64,000 nt of DNA from Mesorhizobium sp. YC-39 (lineage in GTDB: Bacteria; Pseudomonadota; Alphaproteobacteria; Rhizobiales; Rhizobiaceae): positions 1,364,001 through 1,428,000 of the forward strand of contig NZ_JAOWPS010000001.1 of NCBI RefSeq assembly GCF_025753795.1. Direction: 5' to 3'. A program made the position numbers and the translations under genes. The notes under the pieces were generated by a model. It ran no database searches. It saw nothing but the letters and a program-made list of their open reading frames with translations, and was not told the origin of the DNA. Of this stretch, positions 26,014-33,943 are shown in pieces. Numbering within the stretch: position 1 is the stretch's first letter; every line of letters begins with the position of its first letter.

Positions 26014-26323
26014 GACGCGATTCTCCTACCAACTAAGCGTTGCAGTCTTCGTTCGCCCCTTCTTCCGGTCGCGCTGCCCTTGCCGCATTCGAACACTGAT
26101 TGGGGGCATTCGACTCAAAGTTCCCGTGATTAAGTTCCAAAAATCTGGCGCAAATAACCCATAGGCTGCTGGCGGGGCAAGCGAGTGGTTGCAGGCGCAG
26201 AAGGTAATTCCAGAAGGAGTCAGCCTAGTAAGCTGTTCTGTCCCGGATCAGCGAATCTGCCTGCCGGTTGCTCGAGGCGCGGCCTCGAAGGCGCTCGCTC
26301 CCATCACAATCATTCGCGAGCAG
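26014..26323. other. Intergenic stretch with integrase relic only
   Basis: These 310 bp separate the MltR-family gene from the end of the ATPase gene. Apart from the integrase relic at 26165-26230 I see no gene, strong hairpin or repeat. Confidence 0.6.
26165..26230 (+). pseudogene. Relic of a second integrase gene (22 codons)
   Basis: Read from 26165, the codons give AAGGASEWLQAQKVIPEGVSLV. The island integrase has AGRVSQWLQSKKVIPEGVSP just before its catalytic H-x-x-R, so 16 of about 20 positions agree. Similarity stops on both sides. This is a fragment of a related recombinase, in the same orientation as the intact one. Confidence 0.7.
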
Positions 26324-28747
26324 CTATGCAGCGAAAGCTCTGTCCGGTTCGAAAACCGTAGGCGTCCAGCTTGCGGTCGTCATGTCGTCTGCGCTGCGGC
26401 CGAGTTCGACAGTAATGAGCCGATCGCCGTTGAATGTCGGGCTCAGCTCCAACGCTAGGTAGTCGAAGAGCTGGCGGTCGTGGACTGCTAGTATGATTTG
26501 CCGTCCTTCGCGCTTGAGCGTCCTCAAAAGCGCAGCGAACTGGGCGATGTGGACGTCGTCCATGCTTTGCACGGGATCATCGATGATAATCCAGGGTAAG
26601 AGTGGCTTAGCAGAGAGGTTGAGTGCCAGGAAAAGCGTTAACGCCGCAGTGTTCAGGTTACCCGCGCTGAGCATGGCACGCGGGTTCCCTCCCTTGCCGC
26701 CGGATCGATAGATGGTCTCGAGAACTGCCTCAACCGACCCACTGGAGGTCGTGGGCAGCGCGAACGCCGGCACGAAAGCCTCTTCTGGCGCAAGTCGGAT
26801 GAATAGCTCTCGCCAGACGCTATTCAGCTCATCATTGAAAACCTGTTTGACCTTGGTCGTGCGGAGGGCTTGCGCCCGCGTCGCCAGCTCCTTGCCCCCG
26901 GCGATGCGACGTTCGGCCTCTTCACGGCGAATCCCATTCAACGTGAGTTCATCCGTCGCCGCCCTTAGCGCTGCGGTTGCATCGGTCTCCTTGCCGCGGG
27001 CAAGCGTTAGCTGGTCAAGAGTTGTTTCGATGTCGGCCAGACGCCTTTTGATTTGCTGAGCCGTGGCTTCTTCACTTTCTACAAAGGCGGTCAAATCGGC
27101 GAGAACAGCCTCGAGCGGGACATCTTCTAGAGCGGTGGGTCGGCCCAAGGCCTCGGCATGCTGCGAGAGCTCGGCTCTAAGCCCGCTCACGCCGGCTTGT
27201 CTCGTATTGATAATAGAGAGTTGGCGGGCCGCCGCCGACGATTGTCTCTGCAAGACGGCGCCCTGCACGGCCGCGTCGCGCTGAGCCGCAAGGCTATTCT
27301 TCCATTCGCTGAGCTGGGCAACATCAAGTTTATTGGTGTCACGCTGGTCAGCTGACAGAAGCTTCGCAGTCAACTCGCTCTCGCGGCGTTGAGCGTGGGT
27401 CACCGCCGCATTTGTTGCTGATCGATCTCTCACCAAGCTTTGAACTCGACCGGCGGCGAATATCAGTCGTTGCACCTCTTGGGACACATGGGCAGCCAAC
27501 GGGGTGTCGGACACTTCACTAAAGTCCCGACCGCAGACCGGACAGGTTTCGTCCTCAATATGGGATGAGATGGCGGTAAGCGCCTGCGCAAGCTCCTGGT
27601 TTGCGCCTTTGTCGCGCTCTAGTTCCTCATCGATGTTTGCCAATCGCGCTCGTCCTTGCCGTAGTGACTCCTGCACATCGGCAAGCGCCGCCCCAGCGGC
27701 TTCGTCATCCTCCAACAGCTCTCTCAAGCGCTCCAACTCGGTCGTGACGAGGGTCGTGGCCAAGTCGCTCGTCGCCTCTGAGTCACCGGTGGACACTGGC
27801 AACTGAGCAAACCGCAGGCGTATCACATCGAACAGATCACGCAGTTGCTTCCCAGGTCCGCTGGTCCATGATTCCAACGCTTGGCGAGCATTCGACGCTG
27901 CTGCCTCGACAACCTGGCGTTGGTTTGTCTCGTCGCCGACAGCATCTGCCAACTGGCTCGCAGCGGCGTTCAAATCACGACGCCGACGCGCCAATTCAGT
28001 AAGCCGCTCCTCCACCTGTTCTTGCAATTTTTCAAGGTGAGGAGCCAAAGACGTCGCATCCAAAGGCGTCCCAGGTGGGGCAAGACCATCAAGCAGGGTT
28101 CTCAACTTCTGTTCGGCGGCTGCTAGCACCTCGGCGGCAGTCTTGCTGGCGCTTTCAGCGCTTGCTTTCCGCAAGGCGGGAGAGGTGCCCGACCGTGCCA
28201 ACCAGTAGCGCGGCGCGGGTTCTCGAAATCTCCGCACATCGCCACTCGCATGAAGTCCGTCGATCAGCGCATCTAGCGCTTCAAGTCCGAGTAACTCCTT
28301 CACGAACCGGGTGAGGGGGGAGTCGGTTCGCCGGCTATCCTGATGCTCATAGATTTCGAGCAAACGTCCGAGCGCAGCTTGCGGAAGGTAGCAACGCTCA
28401 GTGAAAAACCGGCTCAGATCATCGTTTAGCAGCGCCTTGCCCCAAATGCGCGAACCATCGCCATGCACTTCAGCAGACGTTGTGACGAGGCCAGTCGCCT
28501 CTATCTGGACCAGGCATTTTCCTGTCGCACTTTTCTTGTGCGGCAGGTATTGAGTATAGTTTGGGTCGAACCGCCCCAGGGAGGCGACAGTGCCGGTTGC
28601 TGCGAACTCTATAGCCGATAGCAGGCTCGTTTTGCCAGTTCCGTTTGGCCCATGTATTAACACGGCCGGGGCATCCAATGAGATCCTTTGCAAACCACGG
28701 ATGCTACGGAAATCTTCAACTACCAATGAGGTGAGTCGGGCATTCAT
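26324..28747 (-). CDS. Rad50/SMC-like ATPase, LmuB-like (Lamassu)
   Basis: The 807-residue protein has an ABC-type ATPase split by a coiled coil. Walker A is GPNGTGKT (33-40). A zinc hook CPVC (C402, C405) sits mid-coil, the degenerate signature is LSAGNLNTAALTLFLALNL, and Walker B is IIIDDPVQSMDDVH near 720. This hinge-hooked plan is that of Rad50 and of LmuB of Lamassu defence systems. It overlaps the upstream gene by 4 bp (ATGA, 28744-28747) and is third in an operon with a SIR2-like protein. It is predicted to sense phage DNA ends or structures and release the effector; that role is by family analogy. Confidence 0.85.
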   Translation of the reverse strand: MNARLTSLVVEDFRSIRGLQRISLDAPAVLIHGPNGTGKTSLLSAIEFAATGTVASLGRFDPNYTQYLPHKKSATGKCLVQIEATGLVTTSAEVHGDGSRIWGKALLNDDLSRFFTERCYLPQAALGRLLEIYEHQDSRRTDSPLTRFVKELLGLEALDALIDGLHASGDVRRFREPAPRYWLARSGTSPALRKASAESASKTAAEVLAAAEQKLRTLLDGLAPPGTPLDATSLAPHLEKLQEQVEERLTELARRRRDLNAAASQLADAVGDETNQRQVVEAAASNARQALESWTSGPGKQLRDLFDVIRLRFAQLPVSTGDSEATSDLATTLVTTELERLRELLEDDEAAGAALADVQESLRQGRARLANIDEELERDKGANQELAQALTAISSHIEDETCPVCGRDFSEVSDTPLAAHVSQEVQRLIFAAGRVQSLVRDRSATNAAVTHAQRRESELTAKLLSADQRDTNKLDVAQLSEWKNSLAAQRDAAVQGAVLQRQSSAAARQLSIINTRQAGVSGLRAELSQHAEALGRPTALEDVPLEAVLADLTAFVESEEATAQQIKRRLADIETTLDQLTLARGKETDATAALRAATDELTLNGIRREEAERRIAGGKELATRAQALRTTKVKQVFNDELNSVWRELFIRLAPEEAFVPAFALPTTSSGSVEAVLETIYRSGGKGGNPRAMLSAGNLNTAALTLFLALNLSAKPLLPWIIIDDPVQSMDDVHIAQFAALLRTLKREGRQIILAVHDRQLFDYLALELSPTFNGDRLITVELGRSADDMTTASWTPTVFEPDRAFAA

Positions 28748-29313
28748 CTTTCGCCCCCTTTAGCCGTCGGTTTTTCGTCGAACGGCTGCTCGACCATCCC
28801 AATAAATCGATCGGCGACTGCCTCCGCTCCGCTGGTGGCGAGGTTAATCAACTCTCGCTGCTCTGCGTTCGAAGAGGCGCGCAGTTCCTCGAGACAGTCC
28901 ATGCCCCTTGCTTCAACAGGTTTGGGAAGCTTGAGTGGTAGGAGAACCGCGAGCCAATTTTTGAGGCTCGCGTCGTCCGCAGTCTCGCCAACGGGCAGGA
29001 CCCGGGCATAGCGGGATAGCTGTGCTAGCGCGCCCGACTCCAGCCGGGGACCTACAAGCACTAGAGTCAGCGGTCTACGCGACCGGACGACGTCAAGCGC
29101 GCGGCCAACCCCTTCGACAATTCTCTGTAGGTCTCTCGCCGTCTGAGTGGCGGAATCTCCCACAACTACCAGGTCAGGGGATGGTGATTGGCCCACGAAT
29201 GCGGCTGGAGCATCGAACTTCAAGCCACCGATCTGCAGTGGAGCGGGTATACGTTGAAAACTCGCGCTCTCTAACATGCGCGCTACGCGCTCGACGGGTG
29301 TGGTTTCGGTCAT
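28744..29313 (-). CDS. Small middle-gene protein, LmuC-like candidate
   Basis: I do not recognise the 189-residue sequence itself. It is alpha/beta in appearance with a hydrophobic centre (RPLTLVLVGPRLESGALAQL, about 79-98) and a helical C-terminus. There is no catalytic motif, signal peptide or membrane segment. It overlaps both neighbours by 4 bp (ATGA), between the SIR2-like and SMC-like genes. Its size and place fit LmuC, the small accessory subunit that bridges LmuA and LmuB in Lamassu. The call rests on context. Confidence 0.6.
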   Translation of the reverse strand: MTETTPVERVARMLESASFQRIPAPLQIGGLKFDAPAAFVGQSPSPDLVVVGDSATQTARDLQRIVEGVGRALDVVRSRRPLTLVLVGPRLESGALAQLSRYARVLPVGETADDASLKNWLAVLLPLKLPKPVEARGMDCLEELRASSNAEQRELINLATSGAEAVADRFIGMVEQPFDEKPTAKGGER

Positions 29314-31025
29314 AGCGCTGCCTCTGCCTTAAACCGCTGCAGAAGAGTGTCGAGACTCACTGCGCCGTTCTTGATCGAGGATACACTCAATTCACGGAGT
29401 TGAACCTTACCCGTTCGCCCTGGCGCGCGCGTTGGATGTCGTGCAGCCCGCTCTGGCGGCCCGAAGCTGTGCACCACGACGGCGTCGTCGTCGTCGTTCA
29501 AGTGGCCGTTGGCGAACATCTGCGCCGCAGCATGAGCGCTGCTCGCAAAGAAAATTTGGGAGCTAGCGGCGACGCCATTTAGGATGATAGCGCCCGATTT
29601 AGTATCGGCTGGATTAGAGACCGCACAAGTCCAATGGCCTTGGCGTTCGCCGTGGCCGATGATCGCAAGCCCCAACGCGAGCTCAACCAGTCCCGACGAG
29701 TCGAGGTGCGGCATAGCGAGAGTCCGGGTTACGCCGACATCTGTCCATGGAACGTAGATCCCTTCATCTGCCGCTCGATCGCGACCGCGATTGAACAAGC
29801 GAATACCTCGGCCGAGCAGCGAGAGCGCAGCCTGCATAAACACCTCGTGATTGTCCACAGTCGCCGCGCCGCCAGCCAAGTCCCGCAACCGCTGCAGCCC
29901 TCTCCGCAAGTCGTCCCGGTCGCCTGCGGGCAGGTGAGCAGCCCCGACGTCAATCATTGCCAACAGTTTCGCACATATCACGTGCAGCCAAAGGGCTGGC
30001 AGTAGGGTGCTAGCGTAGGCCCTAACCAAGGACGCGATGTGGATCGCTGCCGACTGCGTCGGATAGTCGTCTCGGTAAAAGTTCTGCAGCAAAGTTCGCT
30101 GACGAACACCTATCTGATCTTCCGATACCATCACCGCGGGTGGGTGAGTTGGGAAGCTCGCAGGAAGCTGTGCCGCTGCGCGGACAAACACATCTTGGAT
30201 GTTGGTGTCCTGCGCTGAAAGACCGAGCATCAGCGTGCCTTTCGATATAGCTAGGTCCAACAGTTTTGCAGCCATGACGAGATTTTCTGCCTTGGCAGCC
30301 CACCCGTCGATTTGAGACTGTCGACCAACAATCCGCGAGCGATAGACGAGCTCGTTTTGACCCGCTAGCGCGGCGCAGCCGTGGAATTTGTAGAGCCGCG
30401 CTCTCCGAAGATTTTGTTGGACGTCAGTTGGGACCACCCTGACCTGTAGCACTACTGAGTTCGGGCCATCGACGACGCGCATCGCCTTCTCGATCAGATC
30501 GTCCCAATTGGCACTTGCACAATCCGACGCCACGCCTTCCATGATCAAAGCCGCGAGTCCGAGATGTTCAGGGCCAGGCGTCGTCGCGGGGTCGGAATAC
30601 CGCTCGACGACCTTCACTCCGTTCCATACCAGGTAATCAACTTTCTGTGTGGCCGGGAACTGATCCAGCATCACAGCATAACGATCGACGAGCTGCTGCT
30701 TTATTTGTTCAATAGGCCCCCAGGTCTCAACAGGGGTCGAAAAGTCGATCGCCGCTCGCTGCGCAGCGTCTAATGTCACCAGCGCGAGGATATCATTCAA
30801 ACTGGCGCGGAAAGCGCAGACCGCGTTGCCCACTTCCACTTTAGAGCGGACATGCTCCAAGACGGCCTCCGCGATCCCTTTCAAGCCAGGCAATTTGCCG
30901 AGTGACACTCCAGCGCCGAGCCAGACAGCATAGCGATCGTCCGCGACGCCGTCCGAGAACTCGCGAAGGGGGCCGTCGAGCAATTGGATGGTTTCCGAGA
31001 TTGAGATTTCCCAAGCCGTAGGCAT
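29310..31025 (-). CDS. SIR2-like domain effector, LmuA-type candidate
   Basis: The 571-residue protein opens with a SIR2-like Rossmann fold. The NAD-binding GAGVS is at 37-41. SANWDDLIEKA at 171 onward places the catalytic Asn at 173, and LYKFHG places the His at 215. Both residues are conserved in NAD-depleting immune effectors. The C-terminal half (about 330-571) has no recognised domain. It is the first gene of the minus-strand operon with the small protein and the SMC-like ATPase. The predicted action is NAD hydrolysis after phage sensing, leading to abortive infection. Thoeris is unlikely because no TIR gene is present. Confidence 0.8.
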   Translation of the reverse strand: MPTAWEISISETIQLLDGPLREFSDGVADDRYAVWLGAGVSLGKLPGLKGIAEAVLEHVRSKVEVGNAVCAFRASLNDILALVTLDAAQRAAIDFSTPVETWGPIEQIKQQLVDRYAVMLDQFPATQKVDYLVWNGVKVVERYSDPATTPGPEHLGLAALIMEGVASDCASANWDDLIEKAMRVVDGPNSVVLQVRVVPTDVQQNLRRARLYKFHGCAALAGQNELVYRSRIVGRQSQIDGWAAKAENLVMAAKLLDLAISKGTLMLGLSAQDTNIQDVFVRAAAQLPASFPTHPPAVMVSEDQIGVRQRTLLQNFYRDDYPTQSAAIHIASLVRAYASTLLPALWLHVICAKLLAMIDVGAAHLPAGDRDDLRRGLQRLRDLAGGAATVDNHEVFMQAALSLLGRGIRLFNRGRDRAADEGIYVPWTDVGVTRTLAMPHLDSSGLVELALGLAIIGHGERQGHWTCAVSNPADTKSGAIILNGVAASSQIFFASSAHAAAQMFANGHLNDDDDAVVVHSFGPPERAARHPTRAPGRTGKVQLRELSVSSIKNGAVSLDTLLQRFKAEAAL

Positions 31026-31186
31026 GCAATTCCAGTTTTGCTAAGCCGTGCGGCACATTTGGGCATCGCAGACTTTACTTTAGGTGATAGAATTCAAGGA
31101 AAAGCACTTTGCGATACAAGGCCGTAATACTCAAGCTCCGTAATACTCAAGCTCAGAGTCGCCAATCGACTTAGCGCCAGCCGCAC

Positions 31187-31439
31187 CTACCAATTGGGCA
31201 TCCGGTTGCCGTTCGCGTTCAGCAATCTTATGGGGTTTGACGCCGCGTAGGCCTTGTAGCCTTGGCGAGCGACTTGGCGGAAGTAGCGGCATCGTAGGAG
31301 CTCGCCCCCCAACTCCTCCTCAAGCGTCTTGATCGCTCGCGTAAGCGCAGGCTGAGTGACGTTGCACTCTCTTCGGCCACCCTGGTGGAGTTCAGCGTGC
31401 TGGACAGAGCCAGAAAATAGCGGAACGCTGCATTTCCAT
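31187..31439 (-). pseudogene. LysR-family regulator, frameshifted N-terminal relic
   Basis: One minus-strand frame reads FRYFLALSSTLNSTRVAEES. After a single-base shift near 31367 another frame reads CNVTQPALTRAIKTLEEELG, then GELLRC. Together these are the helix-turn-helix of a LysR regulator (about 55 residues). The reading then leaves the family and stops at 31187. The effector domain is absent. It sits between the Lamassu-like operon and attR. Confidence 0.75.
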
Positions 31440-31913
31440 GAACTTTCGCCCCCCCTCTGCGAAATCCGATTCGTCAGGCATAGCTAATTTGCGGACGCTA
31501 ACGCAAGCAGAGGCCGAGGAATAGGAGGGGCTTGCGCCGGCGAAACGGTGCAGTGCGTCCCACGCTGAAGCGGTCGCGCGATATGGAGATCGCGGCGCGC
31601 ATAGCGACCAGGACGGAGGTCATTCGACGGGACGTCACAATGTTACAAAACTTATAGTAAGTTATTGATTTTATTGATATCTGTCAGAGTTCAATCCTCT
31701 CTCGCAGCACCAGCCTATCCCATTGAAATCGCTAAAGCCTTTTATTTGCAAGGCGTTGCGGTCATTATTCTCCTGCAAAAAAAGCCACTCCACCATTGCT
31801 CGTAGATGCCAAACCGGCTGCGCACGAGCAGCCTCCCGGTTCGCTGAAGGGCTGCCCACCGACTACATCGCTGCACCAAAACAGGTCGGAAAAGGGGCGC
31901 GGGCGAGTGTGCA
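31440..31913. other. Right island border and flank, no gene seen
   Basis: The island side (31440-31685) ends in an AT-rich segment of about 40 bp. After attR come about 200 bp of chromosome up to the stop of the quinone reductase fusion. The 24 bp after attR match the sequence after attL at 21 of 24 positions. No credible coding frame or hairpin was found. Confidence 0.6.
31686..31713 (+). other. attR, right attachment repeat
   Basis: This is a 28-bp perfect copy of the tRNA-Thr 3' end at 8617-8644. It has no upstream tRNA body, so it is the displaced end that marks the far border of the island. Confidence 0.9.
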
Positions 31914-33428
31914 TCACACCTTTATGACAAGCGCTCCGGTTGTATTTCGCGTCTCCAGGTCGCGATGGGCATCGGCAGCTTGCGCGAGATTGTATTGCCT
32001 GGGAACTCCGATCCTGATTACGCCTTGGCGCAGAGCTGCAAAGAATCGGTTGATGTGCGGCCCAAGTTTCTCCGGGGTATCCGTATAGTGCGCGTAGTTC
32101 GGGCGGGAAATAGTAATGGACTTTGAAGAGAATTGCCCAATGTCCCAACTTCCTACTGGTCCGGAGGCCTGGCCGAAACTGATGAGATGGCCGCGCACTG
32201 CAAGAGCCGCCAGCGAACCGGCGAATGTATCATTACCGACCGCATCATAGGCGACATCGGCACCCGCGCCGTTTGTCAGCCGCATGACGGCCTCGGCGAA
32301 ATTCTCGCGGGAGTAGACGATGACATGGTGCGCGCCCAGACGCTCGACGATCCGCGCCTTCTCATCGCTCGACACCGTTGCGATCACGGTCGCACCGAGA
32401 TGGCGGGCCCATTGCACCAGCAACTGGCCGACGCCACCGGCAGCCGCATGGATGAGGACGATTTCGCCGGGTTTCACAGCATGAACGTCATGGAGCAGGA
32501 AACTGGCGCTAACGCCCTTGAGCAGGCCGGCGGCGGCTATCTCATCCGAAATATCGTCGGAGAGAGAAACCAACAGTTCGGGCGCCATGTTGCGACGCTC
32601 TGCATAGGCGCCAACCGGCGGACAGGCATAAGCGACACGATCGCCAATCGAAAAGCCCGACACCGCGGAGCCAACCGCCTCGATGACGCCGGCGGCCTCC
32701 ATACCCGGCACGCCAGGCGGCTGCAGCAGGTCGAAATAGCCGGTGCGGCAATAGACATCGATGAAATTGACACCGACAAACGTATGGCGGATTTGCACTT
32801 CGTTCGGTGCCGGCGGCGGCAATCCGATGACCCTAAGCTGCAACTCCTCCGGTCCGCCATAGCGCTCGACAACGATCGCCCGCGTCGTTGCGGCTTGATC
32901 TGTTGTTGATGCAACGCGCGAGATGCTCGCGGATGGAACCGGGGCGACAGCCGCCCGGGGCGTTCTCTGCTCGACCAACGAGCCTGTGCTTCGGCGCCGC
33001 AGAAGATTGCGCACGGCTGCAAAGCCGGCCTGATAAATGCTTTCGGTGACCAGCTTGACCAGTTCGTCGCGGCGATGCGCCGGTGGGTGGAATTCGGATC
33101 GCCATTCCCAGAAGGTCGCGTTGCCGTCGGTCACCGGCTTCAGCCGCACCGAAGCAACATAGCCCATCAGCGGCAGCGGCGCTTCGAGCAGGCAGTAGCT
33201 CAGGCGACGGTCCTTGTCGGACAGCGCCAGCAATTGCTCACGCGACTCGCCACCATCCTTCAGTCTGAAATGGCGCACCGAGCCTACCGCGTCGACCGGC
33301 TCACCGCCCTCGATCTCACTGAAGGCGATTGCCGGGTGCCAGCGGTCGTGGCCGTTGAAATCGCGCAGGATTGCCCAGACCTCGTCGATCGGTGCATCGA
33401 TGATCGTGCTCTGGCAAACCTTCACCAT
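31914..33428 (-). CDS. Fusion of SRPBCC domain and quinone oxidoreductase (MDR)
   Basis: Residues 1-145 form an SRPBCC (START/PYR-like) domain: TIIDAPIDEVWAILRDFNGH, then the sequence FRLKDGG. After an Ala/Pro/Ser linker (about 150-180), residues 185-504 form a medium-chain dehydrogenase of the NADPH:quinone reductase type. It has GMEAAGVIEAVGS, the nucleotide-binding HAAAGGVGQLLVQWA and no zinc-ligand cysteines. The N-terminal domain resembles the separate SRPBCC protein encoded 9 bp upstream. A hydrophobic ligand could be bound by one domain and reduced by the other; that is inference. Confidence 0.88.
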   Translation of the reverse strand: MVKVCQSTIIDAPIDEVWAILRDFNGHDRWHPAIAFSEIEGGEPVDAVGSVRHFRLKDGGESREQLLALSDKDRRLSYCLLEAPLPLMGYVASVRLKPVTDGNATFWEWRSEFHPPAHRRDELVKLVTESIYQAGFAAVRNLLRRRSTGSLVEQRTPRAAVAPVPSASISRVASTTDQAATTRAIVVERYGGPEELQLRVIGLPPPAPNEVQIRHTFVGVNFIDVYCRTGYFDLLQPPGVPGMEAAGVIEAVGSAVSGFSIGDRVAYACPPVGAYAERRNMAPELLVSLSDDISDEIAAAGLLKGVSASFLLHDVHAVKPGEIVLIHAAAGGVGQLLVQWARHLGATVIATVSSDEKARIVERLGAHHVIVYSRENFAEAVMRLTNGAGADVAYDAVGNDTFAGSLAALAVRGHLISFGQASGPVGSWDIGQFSSKSITISRPNYAHYTDTPEKLGPHINRFFAALRQGVIRIGVPRQYNLAQAADAHRDLETRNTTGALVIKV

Positions 33429-33437
33429 CGGGCGGCG

Positions 33438-33875
33438 TCAGCGCCCGAACCGATGTTTCAGCCCGGTCAAGGCAGTCTGGAAGACGCTGTCGCCTATCTG
33501 CTGCACCAGGGCGGCCTCACGATCCGGCTCGCAGTCGAACTCTGCTTGCCATTCAGCCAAGGTCACATTGCCGTCGGTGATTGGCGTCAGCGACAGGGTC
33601 GCGACGTAGTTCTCCACCGCCATCGGGCTTTCCAGGATCGCGTAGCTGCAGGACAGATCGTAGTCCGACAGCGCCAGCAGCCTCTCACGAATCCGTCCGC
33701 CATCCTTCAGCGTAAAATTTCTGATACAGCCGATCTGGTCGGCTTGCGCATTGTGCTCGATACGGCTTTCGGCAACGAATGGCGCCCAGCCGGGCAATCC
33801 ATTGAAGTTGCGCACGAGCTTCCAGACTTCCGCAGCAGGTGCGGGGATGACAGAGGACACGTAAACCTTGGTCAT
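33438..33875 (-). CDS. SRPBCC family protein
   Basis: The 145-residue protein is a single START/Bet v 1-like domain: SSVIPAPAAEVWKLVRNFNGLPGWAPF and NFTLKDGGRIRERLLALSDYD. It is clearly related to the N-terminal domain of the next gene, so a duplication is likely. Such domains bind hydrophobic ligands in a deep cavity, often acting as cyclases or carriers. The ligand is unknown. It lies 9 bp upstream of the fusion gene on the same strand and is probably co-transcribed. Confidence 0.88.
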   Translation of the reverse strand: MTKVYVSSVIPAPAAEVWKLVRNFNGLPGWAPFVAESRIEHNAQADQIGCIRNFTLKDGGRIRERLLALSDYDLSCSYAILESPMAVENYVATLSLTPITDGNVTLAEWQAEFDCEPDREAALVQQIGDSVFQTALTGLKHRFGR

Positions 33876-33943
33876 TTCAGGCAGCGGGCGGCATCAGCGG
33901 GAAATTGCCAGGGGTTAGGAGTATCGGCGACCGCATGATCATT

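Noticed and set aside
29310..31025. Thoeris system
   Set aside because: Thoeris needs a TIR-domain gene beside the SIR2-like gene. The neighbours are an SMC-like ATPase and a small protein without TIR motifs.
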